Part shown: positions 1-7,655 of the stretch, piece after piece
Numbering within the stretch: the stretch's first letter is position 1
Layout: each line of letters opens with the position of its first letter
The notes under the pieces: model-generated
Seen by the model: only the letters and a program-made list of their open reading frames with translations
Told to the model about the DNA's origin: nothing
The model's database searches: none
Position numbers and translations under genes: made by a program
Assembly: GCA_947467385.1 (NCBI GenBank)
Contig: CANIHJ010000014.1
Location: forward strand, 1-35,530
Source of the DNA: Deltaproteobacteria bacterium
GTDB lineage: Bacteria > Bdellovibrionota_C > UBA2361 > OMII01
Length of the DNA stretch: 35,530 nucleotides
Direction: 5' to 3'

Positions 1-139
1 CAAAGCCGAGGCCCAGAAGCTCGCCCGCCAGGCGGAGTCACTCATGTCGAAGGCCTCCAAGAAGCGGCTCTTCCACAAGGCAACCCTCGCCAGGAAGATC
101 AGCCGCCTTCAGAGCAAGGCTGCTAAGGTTTCCAAGTAA
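1..139 (+). CDS. rpsT: 30S ribosomal protein S20, C-terminal part (5' end outside window)
   Basis: Reading from base 2, the frame gives 45 residues and a TAA stop at 137-139. The translation is rich in Lys, Arg and Ala and contains the stretch ASKKRLFHKATLARKISRL, which matches the conserved C-terminal helix of S20 (pattern KG.IHKNTAARKKSRL). S20 binds 16S rRNA early in assembly of the 30S body. Only about half of the usual 85-90 residues is visible, so the start cannot be described. This is the only housekeeping gene in the window on the plus strand. It converges on the minus-strand lipoprotein cluster and is followed within 45 bases by a clear terminator. Confidence 0.85.
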   Translation, partial: KAEAQKLARQAESLMSKASKKRLFHKATLARKISRLQSKAAKVSK

Positions 140-182
140 GACGCTAGACGTCAGCGGGATCGCGATAGCGAATCCCGAATGG

Positions 183-221
183 AAAACCCGGTGTCCACTT
201 TTTGGGGGCGCCGGGTTTTTT
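183..221 (+). terminator. rpsT intrinsic terminator, possibly bidirectional
   Basis: The arms AAAACCCGG (183-191) and CCGGGTTTT (from 211) form a 9 bp stem around a loop of about 19 bases, and the plus strand continues into a run of T. Read on the minus strand the same stem ends in TTTTCC, so it could also stop transcription leaving the 360-863 gene, which converges on it. Confidence 0.8.
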
Positions 222-359
222 GCTTGGGGGCTGTGCTAGGGAAATTCCAGTTTCACAATCCGTACGTCCCCCTCTCCTTTCCCCTCCCCGTTCCCCTGAA
301 CCAGAACGTTCACGGGTAAGGGAATGGAAAAGGTAAACGCTAGGGGCGCAGGATAGCCG

Positions 360-863
360 CTAACGAGCCCCCAGAACCTTCAGCGCCTCCCCAAGAACAT
401 CCGGCTCAAACACCGATGCGAGCAGCACGCTCTTCATAAAGTTAGAGGGAGGCAGCTCAGCGCCCTTGAGACCCTGCTCAATAATCGAGTCGACTTCCTT
501 CACGATCTTCTTAAAGGTGGCGGCGTCCGTAACCTTGATGCCGTCCTCGCCGCGGTCGTAGGTGGCGTTGAACGCATCGGCGTGGGTGTCAATAATGCGG
601 CCGACCACAGACTCGACGAGCTCCGGGTGCGCGTACCGCGCCAGCCCCACGAAGAAGATCTCGCGCTTTGGGTAGTTCCGCTCAACGAAGGCCCGGATGG
701 CCGGCGCCTTGCCGGATCCCGCGGCAGCACGGAAATCCTTGGCGAACGAGGCCGCCTGGGGATTGGCACTTCCCTCACGCTTGAGGAAGCCCTTCAGGGC
801 AGAGTTAAGGTTTTTGGCTTTGCAGAAGCCCTGCTCTATTTCGTCGATAGTGGTTGGCAACAT
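360..863 (-). CDS. Hypothetical protein, 167 aa
   Basis: I do not recognise this protein. It has no signal peptide or membrane segment and looks soluble and mostly helical, with a basic N-terminal half (AKNLNSALKGFLKREG) and a more acidic C-terminal half. The reading frame is intact from ATG at 863 to TAG at 360, and the codon choice resembles that of its neighbours. No strong Shine-Dalgarno lies upstream of the ATG, so the start is uncertain. It is the last gene of the minus-strand run that begins with the COG3014-like lipoprotein, 89 bases after lpoB, and converges with rpsT. It may be co-transcribed with the lipoprotein genes, but nothing in the protein itself suggests an envelope role. 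Confidence 0.6.
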   Translation of the reverse strand: MLPTTIDEIEQGFCKAKNLNSALKGFLKREGSANPQAASFAKDFRAAAGSGKAPAIRAFVERNYPKREIFFVGLARYAHPELVESVVGRIIDTHADAFNATYDRGEDGIKVTDAATFKKIVKEVDSIIEQGLKGAELPPSNFMKSVLLASVFEPDVLGEALKVLGAR

Positions 864-952
864 GGCAGTCCGTCCGTAAATTCAGCTCAGTAACTCTCGA
901 AGAGTACCACAACTGTTCGGGCAACTACAGCCGTCCCCGATGCCGGCCCGAG

Positions 953-1552
953 CTACTGCCCAAAGAACGACCGGGTCGCTGTCTTGCGGATCTCCTTCTC
1001 GTCTGACCACTCCAGGATGCCGGTTGAGAGGTTCTTAAGGCTCATCGTGAACTTGTAGTACACGTCCTTGGTATCGCTGTTTCTCTGCTCAATCTCAGAG
1101 AAGTTCGCGGTCACCATGTACTCTGGGGCAAGCTGGCGGCCGAACTTCACAGCTCCACCGGCCTGCGTCAGGCCGCTCTCCTGTTGATAACGAACCTCGT
1201 CGATGGCCTGGGAATCCGTCGTGCGGTCAATAAAGCGGAACTTGCCCGACTTGAGAAGCCGCGCCCGTATTGAGTCGGTAATCGACTCAGTGTCGATGTG
1301 CTGCATCGTCTTGTTCTTGACGCGGTCGATCGCAACCACCGGCCGGCGGCGACTCGTCTCCTCCACTATGGGAGGGAAGGTAAGCATCGAGTCGACCATG
1401 GACTGCGCAATCTGCTGCAGGTCCGACGAGCCAAAGTCGGTGGACACGGTGCTCACCGCCTGGGCATCGCCGTAGCGCACGACCTGTGCGCCGCACGCAC
1501 TGAGCGACGCCACAAGGGCACAAACCGGTGCTACAAGAATAAGTCGCTTCAT
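953..1552 (-). CDS. lpoB: LpoB-like lipoprotein, activator of penicillin-binding protein
   Basis: This 199-residue protein has a lipoprotein signal peptide (MKRLILVAPVCALVASLSAC), with the lipobox LSAC placing the acylated Cys at residue 20. The body fits the LpoB/YcfM family: a section reading RRPVVAIDRVKNKTMQHIDT, then an amphipathic stretch with ARLLKSGKFRFIDR, and PEYMVTANFSEIEQRNSDTK near the C-terminus. In enterobacteria LpoB is an outer-membrane lipoprotein that reaches through the periplasm to activate the synthase PBP1B. It lies 20 bases downstream of a YcfL-like gene, the same pairing as ycfL-lpoB in E. coli, which strengthens the call. Whether it activates a PBP in this organism is inference; the family also includes CsgG-fold lipoproteins of unknown role. 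Confidence 0.8.
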   Translation of the reverse strand: MKRLILVAPVCALVASLSACGAQVVRYGDAQAVSTVSTDFGSSDLQQIAQSMVDSMLTFPPIVEETSRRRPVVAIDRVKNKTMQHIDTESITDSIRARLLKSGKFRFIDRTTDSQAIDEVRYQQESGLTQAGGAVKFGRQLAPEYMVTANFSEIEQRNSDTKDVYYKFTMSLKNLSTGILEWSDEKEIRKTATRSFFGQ

Positions 1553-1572
1553 GACTCTTTCCCCCTTCTCAA

Positions 1573-1986
1573 TTACTCTTGAAACCGCAGATGCAGCTTA
1601 AAATCTTTCGCGCTCGGATTTGGCGCAAGCCCCTGAATTGAAGTTGTCTGCATGCCGTAGACCAGCACGGGCTGCCATGGCTGCGAGGAACTGTTTACCT
1701 CGAACCCCTTTGAGTCGAACCACGTCCACTTGTACTGCAGCGCCTCCGTGTCGTCACTCCGGGACTGAATCGTGACGGCGGCCTTGAGCAGCCCCCCACT
1801 ATCGGCGCGATCGAGCCTTACGACAGCGATCCTGCGGGCGAGCCTGCTGTTGTTGGCGTTGACGTATGAGCTGTACGTTTTCTCGCCATTGAGGCCGGTC
1901 ATCGAGATCGTACCAGCCTCTGTCCCGGCAGTGGGGGCGCAGCCGATACAGAGCAGTGAAAGGGCCAGGGCAGCAAAACGTTTCAT
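1573..1986 (-). CDS. YcfL-like (DUF1425) lipoprotein
   Basis: A 137-residue small lipoprotein. The signal peptide MKRFAALALSLLCIGC puts the lipobox Cys at residue 16. The C-terminal half has a YcfL/DUF1425-like beta-sandwich pattern, with ALQYKWTWFDSKGFEV followed by WQPVLVYGMQTTSIQGLAP, a region that in YcfL carries the conserved YKWxWFD and W motifs. The family's function is unknown, but it is usually next to lpoB, as it is here. Its start follows the CsgG-like gene by 11 bases, so the two are probably co-transcribed and translationally close. The call rests on motif resemblance and position. Confidence 0.7.
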   Translation of the reverse strand: MKRFAALALSLLCIGCAPTAGTEAGTISMTGLNGEKTYSSYVNANNSRLARRIAVVRLDRADSGGLLKAAVTIQSRSDDTEALQYKWTWFDSKGFEVNSSSQPWQPVLVYGMQTTSIQGLAPNPSAKDFKLHLRFQE

Positions 1987-1997
1987 GGCTATTCCTC

Positions 1998-2993
1998 CTA
2001 GTTGAACTGAAGCGGCTTCTCGCCGGAGCCCGAGTTGACCGGCTCAACAGGCTTCTTGCGGGCTACGGCCACGGGTTTGTCCGGGGCCGCATTCTTGGCA
2101 ATCTTCACGACGCACCCCTTCGCGATGCCAAGATTCTCGCCCTTCGGCTCAGCGAAGCTCTGCTTGGCGTCCGATCGCTTAACGACCCCCTGCCCGACCG
2201 GCACCTCGTTCTTGAAGATCTCGCCGGTGTCCTCGTCCTTGACGTCTTCTGTGGCGAAGAACTGAAGCTCCGAACCAACTTCGAACCCTGCCTCCGTGCC
2301 GCGGTTAATCTGGATCTGCGTGCCCGTTACCGAGAGCACCTTGGCCGGGCGCATAAGCGTCACCGTTTCCCGCGCAAGCTTGCTCGCCAAGTCCTTTGTC
2401 ATCGCAGATATGAGCTCATCACCCCCCAGGGACGCCCCCTGGCGGACGTATTCAGCTGAGCTTCCGCTCTTGACCGTCACGCTTGGCGACTCAGGCAGCA
2501 GCGCGCCCGTTGTCGTGTCCACGATCGAAACCACAGCTGATACCCACACTGCGCGCGACATCGAGCTACGCCCAATGGCCTCGTAGCGGGTAGTCGCGCG
2601 GCGGTCCTCAAAGCCATCAATCTGGGGCAGAAAGGCGTACTTGGCGCCCGCCATCTTGAGAGTCTGCGCCCGGTTCTTGTCATTTGGGTCAACAGCCACT
2701 TCGGCGAACGCCTGCTCAAGCTCGATGTCGTCCTTGCGCTCGCGCTCGACGATCTGAAAGACGCGGGTCTGGTTGATCTCCGTTACCAACTGGCTTCGCA
2801 GAGCCTGACTTATCTGGTCAAGCTCGCCCGTCCGCCCAGCCTTTTTTGCCGCGTCAAGGACTGCCTGCTGTACCTTCACCGGGCCAACAAAGATCGTGTC
2901 CTTTTCGCCCTGCGACAGCTGAGCTGCAGTCGTCTCTGCAAAAAGGGCAGACGCTGCCGCCACGCCAAATGAAAGAATCGCGTTATGCCTCAT
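1998..2993 (-). CDS. Secreted CsgG-like family protein
   Basis: This 331-residue protein has a Sec signal peptide (MRHNAILSFGVAAASALFAETTAA) without a lipobox Cys and is predicted to be periplasmic. Residues about 30-220 have the CsgG/HfaB-type N-terminal pattern: LVTEINQTRVFQIVERER (a new-helix then strand with a consensus RFxVVER), then a conserved pattern of QTLKMAGAKYAFLPQIDGFE and SAVVSIVDTTTGALL. Residues 230-300 look like a beta-rich extra domain (VLSVTGTQIQINRGTEAGFEVGS), which I associate with flagellar FlgT-type C-terminal domains. CsgG itself is a secretion channel, but many relatives with this fold are not pores. It sits between the PEGA protein and the YcfL-like lipoprotein with gaps of 9 and 11 bases, so it is part of one transcript. 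Confidence 0.7.
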   Translation of the reverse strand: MRHNAILSFGVAAASALFAETTAAQLSQGEKDTIFVGPVKVQQAVLDAAKKAGRTGELDQISQALRSQLVTEINQTRVFQIVERERKDDIELEQAFAEVAVDPNDKNRAQTLKMAGAKYAFLPQIDGFEDRRATTRYEAIGRSSMSRAVWVSAVVSIVDTTTGALLPESPSVTVKSGSSAEYVRQGASLGGDELISAMTKDLASKLARETVTLMRPAKVLSVTGTQIQINRGTEAGFEVGSELQFFATEDVKDEDTGEIFKNEVPVGQGVVKRSDAKQSFAEPKGENLGIAKGCVVKIAKNAAPDKPVAVARKKPVEPVNSGSGEKPLQFN

Positions 2994-3002
2994 ACTCTCC
3001 CC

Positions 3003-4229
3003 CTACTCCCGCTCAACTTTAACAACGGCATCCGGCCTCGACTCGATTTCAAGCTTGTCAACCGGCCCCTCAATCTTTGTGTAGCTGTTGCCCCGGAACT
3101 CCTTCTCGCCCTCAGCAACCTTCTTCTTCGCGTATGCTTCGGCCTCGCTCTGCTCCTTGGCGATTGCAATCTCGGCATCCCCTTTTTTGCGCGAGTACTC
3201 ATCCTCGCGCTGCACCCGCAGCGTCTCCGCATGGCGAGCCTCGCCCTCCTTTGAGCGCTCAAGCGCCACGTTGATGACCTGGTTGGGCACCACATTAATG
3301 GTCCGCCGCCACGTCGAGTACCACTCCTTTGAGACTGAGATCTGGTGCAGCCCGGGCTTCACCGCATAGCTTCCCGGCACCGTCCCAAGAACCGCGCCAT
3401 CGATCTCAACCGTTGCGCCCTCAACGTTTGAGGTAAGGGTAAGCTCCGCCATCGAGAGGGTCTCAACTTTTGCGTCCCTAATCTTGCTAATCTTCTTGGC
3501 GATGTTGTCGGCAATTACGGCGGCAGCCTCGTCAATGAGCTGGTTATTCGCGTCATCCGTCACAATCTCAAGCCGATCAAGCCCGCCGAGCTTCTTCTGC
3601 ACAGTCACCGTGTCGCCGTACACCGAGCCGCCCTGGTTGCCCTCAAGCACACGGATGCTCGTGCGCAGCGTGCGGATGACAGCCTCGTTATTGGACTTGT
3701 AGAGCGAGCCGTCGCCCTTGAATACCTTGCGCTCCTCGCCGAGCGACGAGAGCGTTGCGATGATGACGTAGTTAACGTCAAGCATCTGTGCAATCCGCAG
3801 CGCCGAGGCTCCCGTGAGCACCTGATCCACTGCAGCTTCTGTCTTCTCAAACTTTGCAATCTTAGCCACCTCCGTCAGTACGCCCGTCAGCCCCTCATCC
3901 TGCCCCTTATAGGCCTCAAAGCGGGCGATGACATCACCAGAATCGACGATGGAGAAGCCCTTGTCGGTAAGCCTTGCGTCCAGCATGTCACGAAACATCG
4001 GGATGGAGTCGTTGAGCACCGGATTGGCGTTGTTCTGGATGAAGATCGCCGCGCGAAGCATTGTGTCTTTGCGATCGTCTACCTTGAGCGCAACCTTCTC
4101 GGCTGCCCCAGCCGCATCGGCCGGAACTCCGGCCGCCGCACTCGTGTCAACCTCCGCCCGCACCGCTCCGCAAACACCCAGTGCGCATGCCAGCGCCACC
4201 ACAAACGCTTCCTTCCTGCCTTTTTGCAT
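3003..4229 (-). CDS. Exported PEGA-domain protein with C-terminal coiled coil
   Basis: I chose the ATG at 4229 because a purine-rich ribosome-binding site (gggaaggg) precedes it and it begins a good signal peptide (MQKGRKEAFVVALACALGVC, cleavage likely after AVRA). The 408-residue product has an N-terminal region (about 50-255) whose pattern resembles CsgG/LpoB-fold proteins, including DMLDARLTDKGFSIVDSGDV. A PEGA-like beta domain follows at 261-326 (TLTSNVEGATVEIDGAVLG, VPGSYAVKPGLHQISVSK). A charged Lys/Glu-rich helix, likely a coiled coil, spans 327-378. PEGA domains usually sit at the cell surface or in the periplasm and bind carbohydrate or protein partners. Its neighbours are a lipoprotein and a CsgG-like protein. 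No specific function is assigned. Confidence 0.65.
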   Translation of the reverse strand: MQKGRKEAFVVALACALGVCGAVRAEVDTSAAAGVPADAAGAAEKVALKVDDRKDTMLRAAIFIQNNANPVLNDSIPMFRDMLDARLTDKGFSIVDSGDVIARFEAYKGQDEGLTGVLTEVAKIAKFEKTEAAVDQVLTGASALRIAQMLDVNYVIIATLSSLGEERKVFKGDGSLYKSNNEAVIRTLRTSIRVLEGNQGGSVYGDTVTVQKKLGGLDRLEIVTDDANNQLIDEAAAVIADNIAKKISKIRDAKVETLSMAELTLTSNVEGATVEIDGAVLGTVPGSYAVKPGLHQISVSKEWYSTWRRTINVVPNQVINVALERSKEGEARHAETLRVQREDEYSRKKGDAEIAIAKEQSEAEAYAKKKVAEGEKEFRGNSYTKIEGPVDKLEIESRPDAVVKVERE

Positions 4230-4263
4230 ATCCCTTCCCCCGTAAGGCGCCATCGTTGTGGCC

Positions 4264-5811
4264 CTAAAACACCGCATTCTGGACAAAAAGCGTCGACCCG
4301 ATCCGGATCGCCCGCACGACGACCCTCTTGTCTGCGCCTGCCGGCAGGGCCACCGAGCCCTTGGCTCCCGTCCCGTCATGGACAAGATCCAGCGTGCTGC
4401 CCGGCTCCGCCGCAATCCTCAGCACCTGGGCGTTCTCCGGCAAGCTGCGCCAGCTGCGTGTGTCCGCCACCTCGGTGAGGGTATTGTATGCGGCCACTGC
4501 AAGGCCTCCAGCTACGCCGCCGTACTTGCTCGCCATTGCAGACGCCGTGCCCTTGATGGCAGCGCGCACAATCTGTCGGGCAATCATCGCCGGCGCACTC
4601 TCCTCATACGCCTTTACAGCCAGTGCGTCTGTGGCGCAGATTCTCTCGGTCTTTCCGAGCACAGCAGTGCTGGTGCTGATTGTCAGCGGATGGACCGGAT
4701 TCACGGAGGTCTTGAAAGTCGGGATCGCCACCGCCGTGAGTCCCGGAGCGCTCGGGATCGGTATCGGAAGGGGGAACCAGAAGGCAGACTTGCCAGGAAC
4801 GAGGCCGTCCTCAAACACAACCACAACATCTGTCTTCGAGGCATCAGTTGTAACGGGCCCCGCAAAAGCAGCCGAGTACCTCTTCTTGAACCGCGCGATG
4901 TCGTCCGTCATGGAAAGGGCAGCCGCAAGGCGCGCCACATCACGCTGAACGGAGGAATTATCGGGATAGATCTCAAGCGCCTTCTTGTAGTCGATATAGG
5001 CATCGTTGGGCTCTCCATTAAGCTCATGTACAACGCCGGACATATAAAAGGTGTACGCATTCTGAAACGAGTTCTTCACCTGTGCTCCCACTGCGGCCGA
5101 GCCCCCGAGAGCCTTCAGCACGCCGTCCGAGAGGTCCGACACCTTGAAGCCCTTCGACTGCGCTTCCTTCTCCGCCTCAGCAACCTCGTCTGCGTGCTCC
5201 TTGAGCGCTCGCTCCTGCTCCGCATTGGCGCGCCGTACCTCAACACCCGCTCCCTCAAGGTTCCCCTGCATCAGGTAATTGAGAGCCTGAAAATGGTAAA
5301 CAAAAACCCTCTCAAATCCCGCCGGCTCATAGGGAATCATCGTGTCATTTACGACGAGCGCCGCCGCGTGCGAGCCAACGTCACTCGCGCTTACCGTGGC
5401 ACGGTCCTCGAACTCCTTGATCTTGACAACGGCCGCCTCGAACTCTGGGACGCTCCCCTTGGAGTTCCCCTCAATCTGCGCGATGCGCCCGCGCTCGGAG
5501 CGCGCGAGCGCTGCATCGCCCCCATCGATATCGTCCTCCAGGATGTCTTCGACCGGGTAACTCTTTCCTGAAGCTACTTCACTGAGGATCGCCGGCACAT
5601 CGGACTCGATTCCCTCAACCTTGACGTCGTCCTGAGCCTGGCTTTGGCCCTGCGATCCTGCTTGCGGGGCCGAAGAGGCGCTGCCAGGAGCGATAAGTGA
5701 GTTCACCCCTGTGGCTGACGAGAGCGCATCGACCCCCGGAACGCTTGGCAAGCCGACGCAGCCCTGAACGCCCACAATGAGCGACGCGATAGCAAAACGA
5801 TTAAGTGACAT
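4264..5811 (-). CDS. COG3014-like lipoprotein with TPR-like repeats
   Basis: The start is ATG 5811: gggaggggt lies just upstream and the next residues form a lipoprotein signal peptide (MSLNRFAIASLIVGVQGC, acylated Cys 18). The 515-residue protein has a low-complexity Ser/Gln-rich linker after the Cys and then a helical region with tetratricopeptide character. FERVFVYHFQALNYLMQGN, followed by GAGVEVRRANAEQERALKEH, is typical of COG3014 proteins, and a later TPR-like unit reads NDAYIDYKKALEIYPDNSSV. The C-terminal part (about 330-515) is beta-rich. COG3014 proteins have no established function. The gene heads the exported-protein cluster, 34 bases before the PEGA gene, with a 191-base upstream gap that could hold its promoter. 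Confidence 0.7.
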   Translation of the reverse strand: MSLNRFAIASLIVGVQGCVGLPSVPGVDALSSATGVNSLIAPGSASSAPQAGSQGQSQAQDDVKVEGIESDVPAILSEVASGKSYPVEDILEDDIDGGDAALARSERGRIAQIEGNSKGSVPEFEAAVVKIKEFEDRATVSASDVGSHAAALVVNDTMIPYEPAGFERVFVYHFQALNYLMQGNLEGAGVEVRRANAEQERALKEHADEVAEAEKEAQSKGFKVSDLSDGVLKALGGSAAVGAQVKNSFQNAYTFYMSGVVHELNGEPNDAYIDYKKALEIYPDNSSVQRDVARLAAALSMTDDIARFKKRYSAAFAGPVTTDASKTDVVVVFEDGLVPGKSAFWFPLPIPIPSAPGLTAVAIPTFKTSVNPVHPLTISTSTAVLGKTERICATDALAVKAYEESAPAMIARQIVRAAIKGTASAMASKYGGVAGGLAVAAYNTLTEVADTRSWRSLPENAQVLRIAAEPGSTLDLVHDGTGAKGSVALPAGADKRVVVRAIRIGSTLFVQNAVF

Positions 5812-5882
5812 ACCCCTCCCCAGCAAAAATGACAGAGCCCTTCTACTGTCAAACCGTTGGGTCGGCCGTGGCAACCTGCTAC

Positions 5883-5888
5883 TTTATA
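5883..5888 (-). promoter_or_regulatory. Possible -10 box upstream of the COG3014-like gene
   Basis: The gap 5812-6002 separates the acetyltransferase stop from the lipoprotein operon. On the minus strand it contains TATAAA (5883-5888), but no good -35 element at 16-18 bases; a TTGACT lies too close (5893-5898). I see no convincing terminator for the upstream operon. Confidence 0.2.
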
Positions 5889-6002
5889 GCTTGAGTCAAA
5901 AATCTCATGCGTCTTAGTGGTCTTAAGGGCTTAGTCTCGGGCACCACCAAAAAACGGCGTTGCATGATCAAGTAGTTGGCTGCCAATGGGAGCCGCCCGC
6001 CC

Positions 6003-6671
6003 CTAGAAGTATTGTCGCATCCGCTCAACGTCAGCCGGCTCCAGAGGCTCATTTCCGCTTATCATCCCTACTGATGGAGGAAAGTGCTGGTGAGCTTTTG
6101 GCAGCTCCACAAACCCGAAACGCGCATAAAAGCCGGGGTCGACCTCCGAAAATAGCAGGAACCGCACACCTGAATTCTCAAGCCGAAAAATCTCCATGAC
6201 GGCCCGCACGAGCAGGGTCGCACCGCCCTTGCGCTGCTGCCCTGGAGCCGTTGCAACTCGCGCCAACCCGATTCGGTCACGCGAAAAGCGCAGAGTGTTG
6301 AGCGCCGTGACCACAATGCCGTCGGGCAGCTCAAGAAGATAGGCTTTGCCGCGAAGGTGATCCCGGTCGGATGCGTAGCTCGCTATGAAATCCTCGCGCG
6401 ACTGTCCCTGCCCCCAGGCCTCGTACCCAAATCCGAGGACGAGCGCCTCATCCTCAGGAACAACGGGCCGGACACGTGCTATCGCGGTGAAGCGCGGCTC
6501 TCCACTGGCTACCTGCTCATGAAACATGCCGAGCGGCCTGGCCCACGTGGCTGCGCAATCGTTGTCATAGAGGCAACGGTACACCTGCAGGGGCTTTTCC
6601 TCCTCGGAGTGCAGGGCCTCTCCGAGCCCAAGGTAATCCATGCCCTTTACGTGACGGTAGATCGTCCACAT
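6003..6671 (-). CDS. DUF1653-GNAT acetyltransferase fusion
   Basis: This 222-residue protein appears to have two parts. Residues 4-64 match the small DUF1653 domain: YRHVKGMDYLGLGEALHSEE, then VYRCLYDN, RPLGMF and PRF, the conserved positions of that family. From about 65 to 222 it is a GNAT-type N-acetyltransferase. GLARVATAPGQQRKGGATLL holds the acetyl-CoA-binding motif A with the QQRKGGA turn, and DPGFYARFGFVEL resembles the motif B/C hairpin with the usual FYxxxGF. The substrate is unknown. It follows lptE by 16 bases, so it is likely in the fabI-lptE transcript. Its length fits one intact fusion, not two overlapping genes, as the frame is continuous. DUF1653 proteins are normally stand-alone and of unknown function. 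Confidence 0.75.
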   Translation of the reverse strand: MWTIYRHVKGMDYLGLGEALHSEEEKPLQVYRCLYDNDCAATWARPLGMFHEQVASGEPRFTAIARVRPVVPEDEALVLGFGYEAWGQGQSREDFIASYASDRDHLRGKAYLLELPDGIVVTALNTLRFSRDRIGLARVATAPGQQRKGGATLLVRAVMEIFRLENSGVRFLLFSEVDPGFYARFGFVELPKAHQHFPPSVGMISGNEPLEPADVERMRQYF

Positions 6672-6687
6672 TCGAGCTTCCCCAGCC

Positions 6688-7281
6688 CTAGAAATCCGGT
6701 GCCACGGACTTTTCGTATATTATTTCAGCCGCATCTGCCGACATCGACAGCAGCGCCTGTGCCTGCTGGCCTCGCGCCAGTTCACGCTGCGTGAGCCCTG
6801 AGAGGTCCTGCGTCGAAATAGAGCCGCTCGCGAAGTCCGGAGATGTCGTCACAACGGTCGAGGCGTTCGTCGCAAAGTTTTTGGTCACCCGCACCTGGTC
6901 GTCACGCCATAGCACCTTGCCCGTGACGCGGCGCAGCTCTCCCGCTAGGATCATCGTGCTGTCCATCTGGCTCGCGGTGTTGTTCGATGAGACCGTGTCC
7001 GTGGACTGGGTCAAGGAAACAACACGCACCTTGAGCACGGCATCCGCCTGGATCTGCTTGTCGACGACAGTTACTGCGCCATAGCTGTCAAACTGGTCGC
7101 TCAAGGCATCGGTAACGATATCGGCTAGCCCCAGCTCCGTGGAATCGTTTTCAACTTTTGGGATGTAGATATTCTTTACGTCAGGAGGGAGGATTGTCCC
7201 GCTTCCCTGCAGCGTGTAGCCACACGCTGAAAGCAGAATAATCGCTACTGGAAGAAACACCCGCTGCAGGCACTGCGACAT
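6688..7281 (-). CDS. lptE: LPS-assembly lipoprotein LptE-like
   Basis: A 197-residue lipoprotein whose signal peptide ends in LLSACGYTLQGSG; the CGYxLRG-like start of the mature protein is the hallmark of LptE, with the acylated Cys at residue 20. The next segment, ILPPDVKNIYIPKVENDSTE, fits the family's first strand and helix. LptE plugs the LptD beta-barrel in the outer membrane and helps deliver lipopolysaccharide to the surface. Its presence implies an LPS-bearing outer membrane. The start lies 2 bases after the stop of the 121-residue helical gene, so translation is probably coupled. LptE is poorly conserved in sequence; the N-terminus and length are the main support. Confidence 0.75.
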   Translation of the reverse strand: MSQCLQRVFLPVAIILLSACGYTLQGSGTILPPDVKNIYIPKVENDSTELGLADIVTDALSDQFDSYGAVTVVDKQIQADAVLKVRVVSLTQSTDTVSSNNTASQMDSTMILAGELRRVTGKVLWRDDQVRVTKNFATNASTVVTTSPDFASGSISTQDLSGLTQRELARGQQAQALLSMSADAAEIIYEKSVAPDF

Positions 7282-7283
7282 AA

Positions 7284-7649
7284 CTATCCCTTCCTCGTCT
7301 TAATGGTGCTAATCCTTTTTGGCAGGTGGTCCGTGTAGGCCCGGAGCCCCTTGCCGCGCGCCCGCAGGGTTTTGAGAGAGCGATCAACGTGCGTCCTCAT
7401 CTCCTCCGCGAGCTCGATTACCTTACCATGCTGAGCAACGATGCGCCTCCCGAGCTCGATCTCCTTTAGGGGAAGCTGGCCACGGCCATCCAGGCTGCGT
7501 TTCCAGCTTTTCTCCCAATCTGCGAAGGCGTCACAGTAGTGCTCCAGCTCATCGAGAGCTGCAGGCGATGCCTCTTCAAGGGAGATTAACAGAGCTCTGC
7601 CGAGCTCAAGGACGACTTTGCCCTCACTGGAAGGCCGAGCCGCACTCAT
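7284..7649 (-). CDS. Small helical hypothetical protein, 121 aa
   Basis: I do not recognise this protein. It is almost entirely helical and charged (LISLEEASPAALDELEHYCD; IVAQHGKVIELAEEMRTHVD), ends in a basic tail, and has no signal peptide. The pattern loosely recalls small helical-bundle chaperones such as FlgN/FliT, but this is weak. It starts 6 bases after fabI and stops 2 bases before lptE, so it is tightly embedded in that operon, which argues that it is a real gene. A role linked to envelope biogenesis would be a guess from position only. Confidence 0.6.
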   Translation of the reverse strand: MSAARPSSEGKVVLELGRALLISLEEASPAALDELEHYCDAFADWEKSWKRSLDGRGQLPLKEIELGRRIVAQHGKVIELAEEMRTHVDRSLKTLRARGKGLRAYTDHLPKRISTIKTRKG

Positions 7650-7655
7650 AGGGCC

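Noticed and set aside
4258-5571. Long plus-strand frame of 437 codons over the COG3014-like gene
   Set aside because: It is a shadow of the lipoprotein gene on the other strand, which has a signal peptide, a ribosome-binding site and family motifs.
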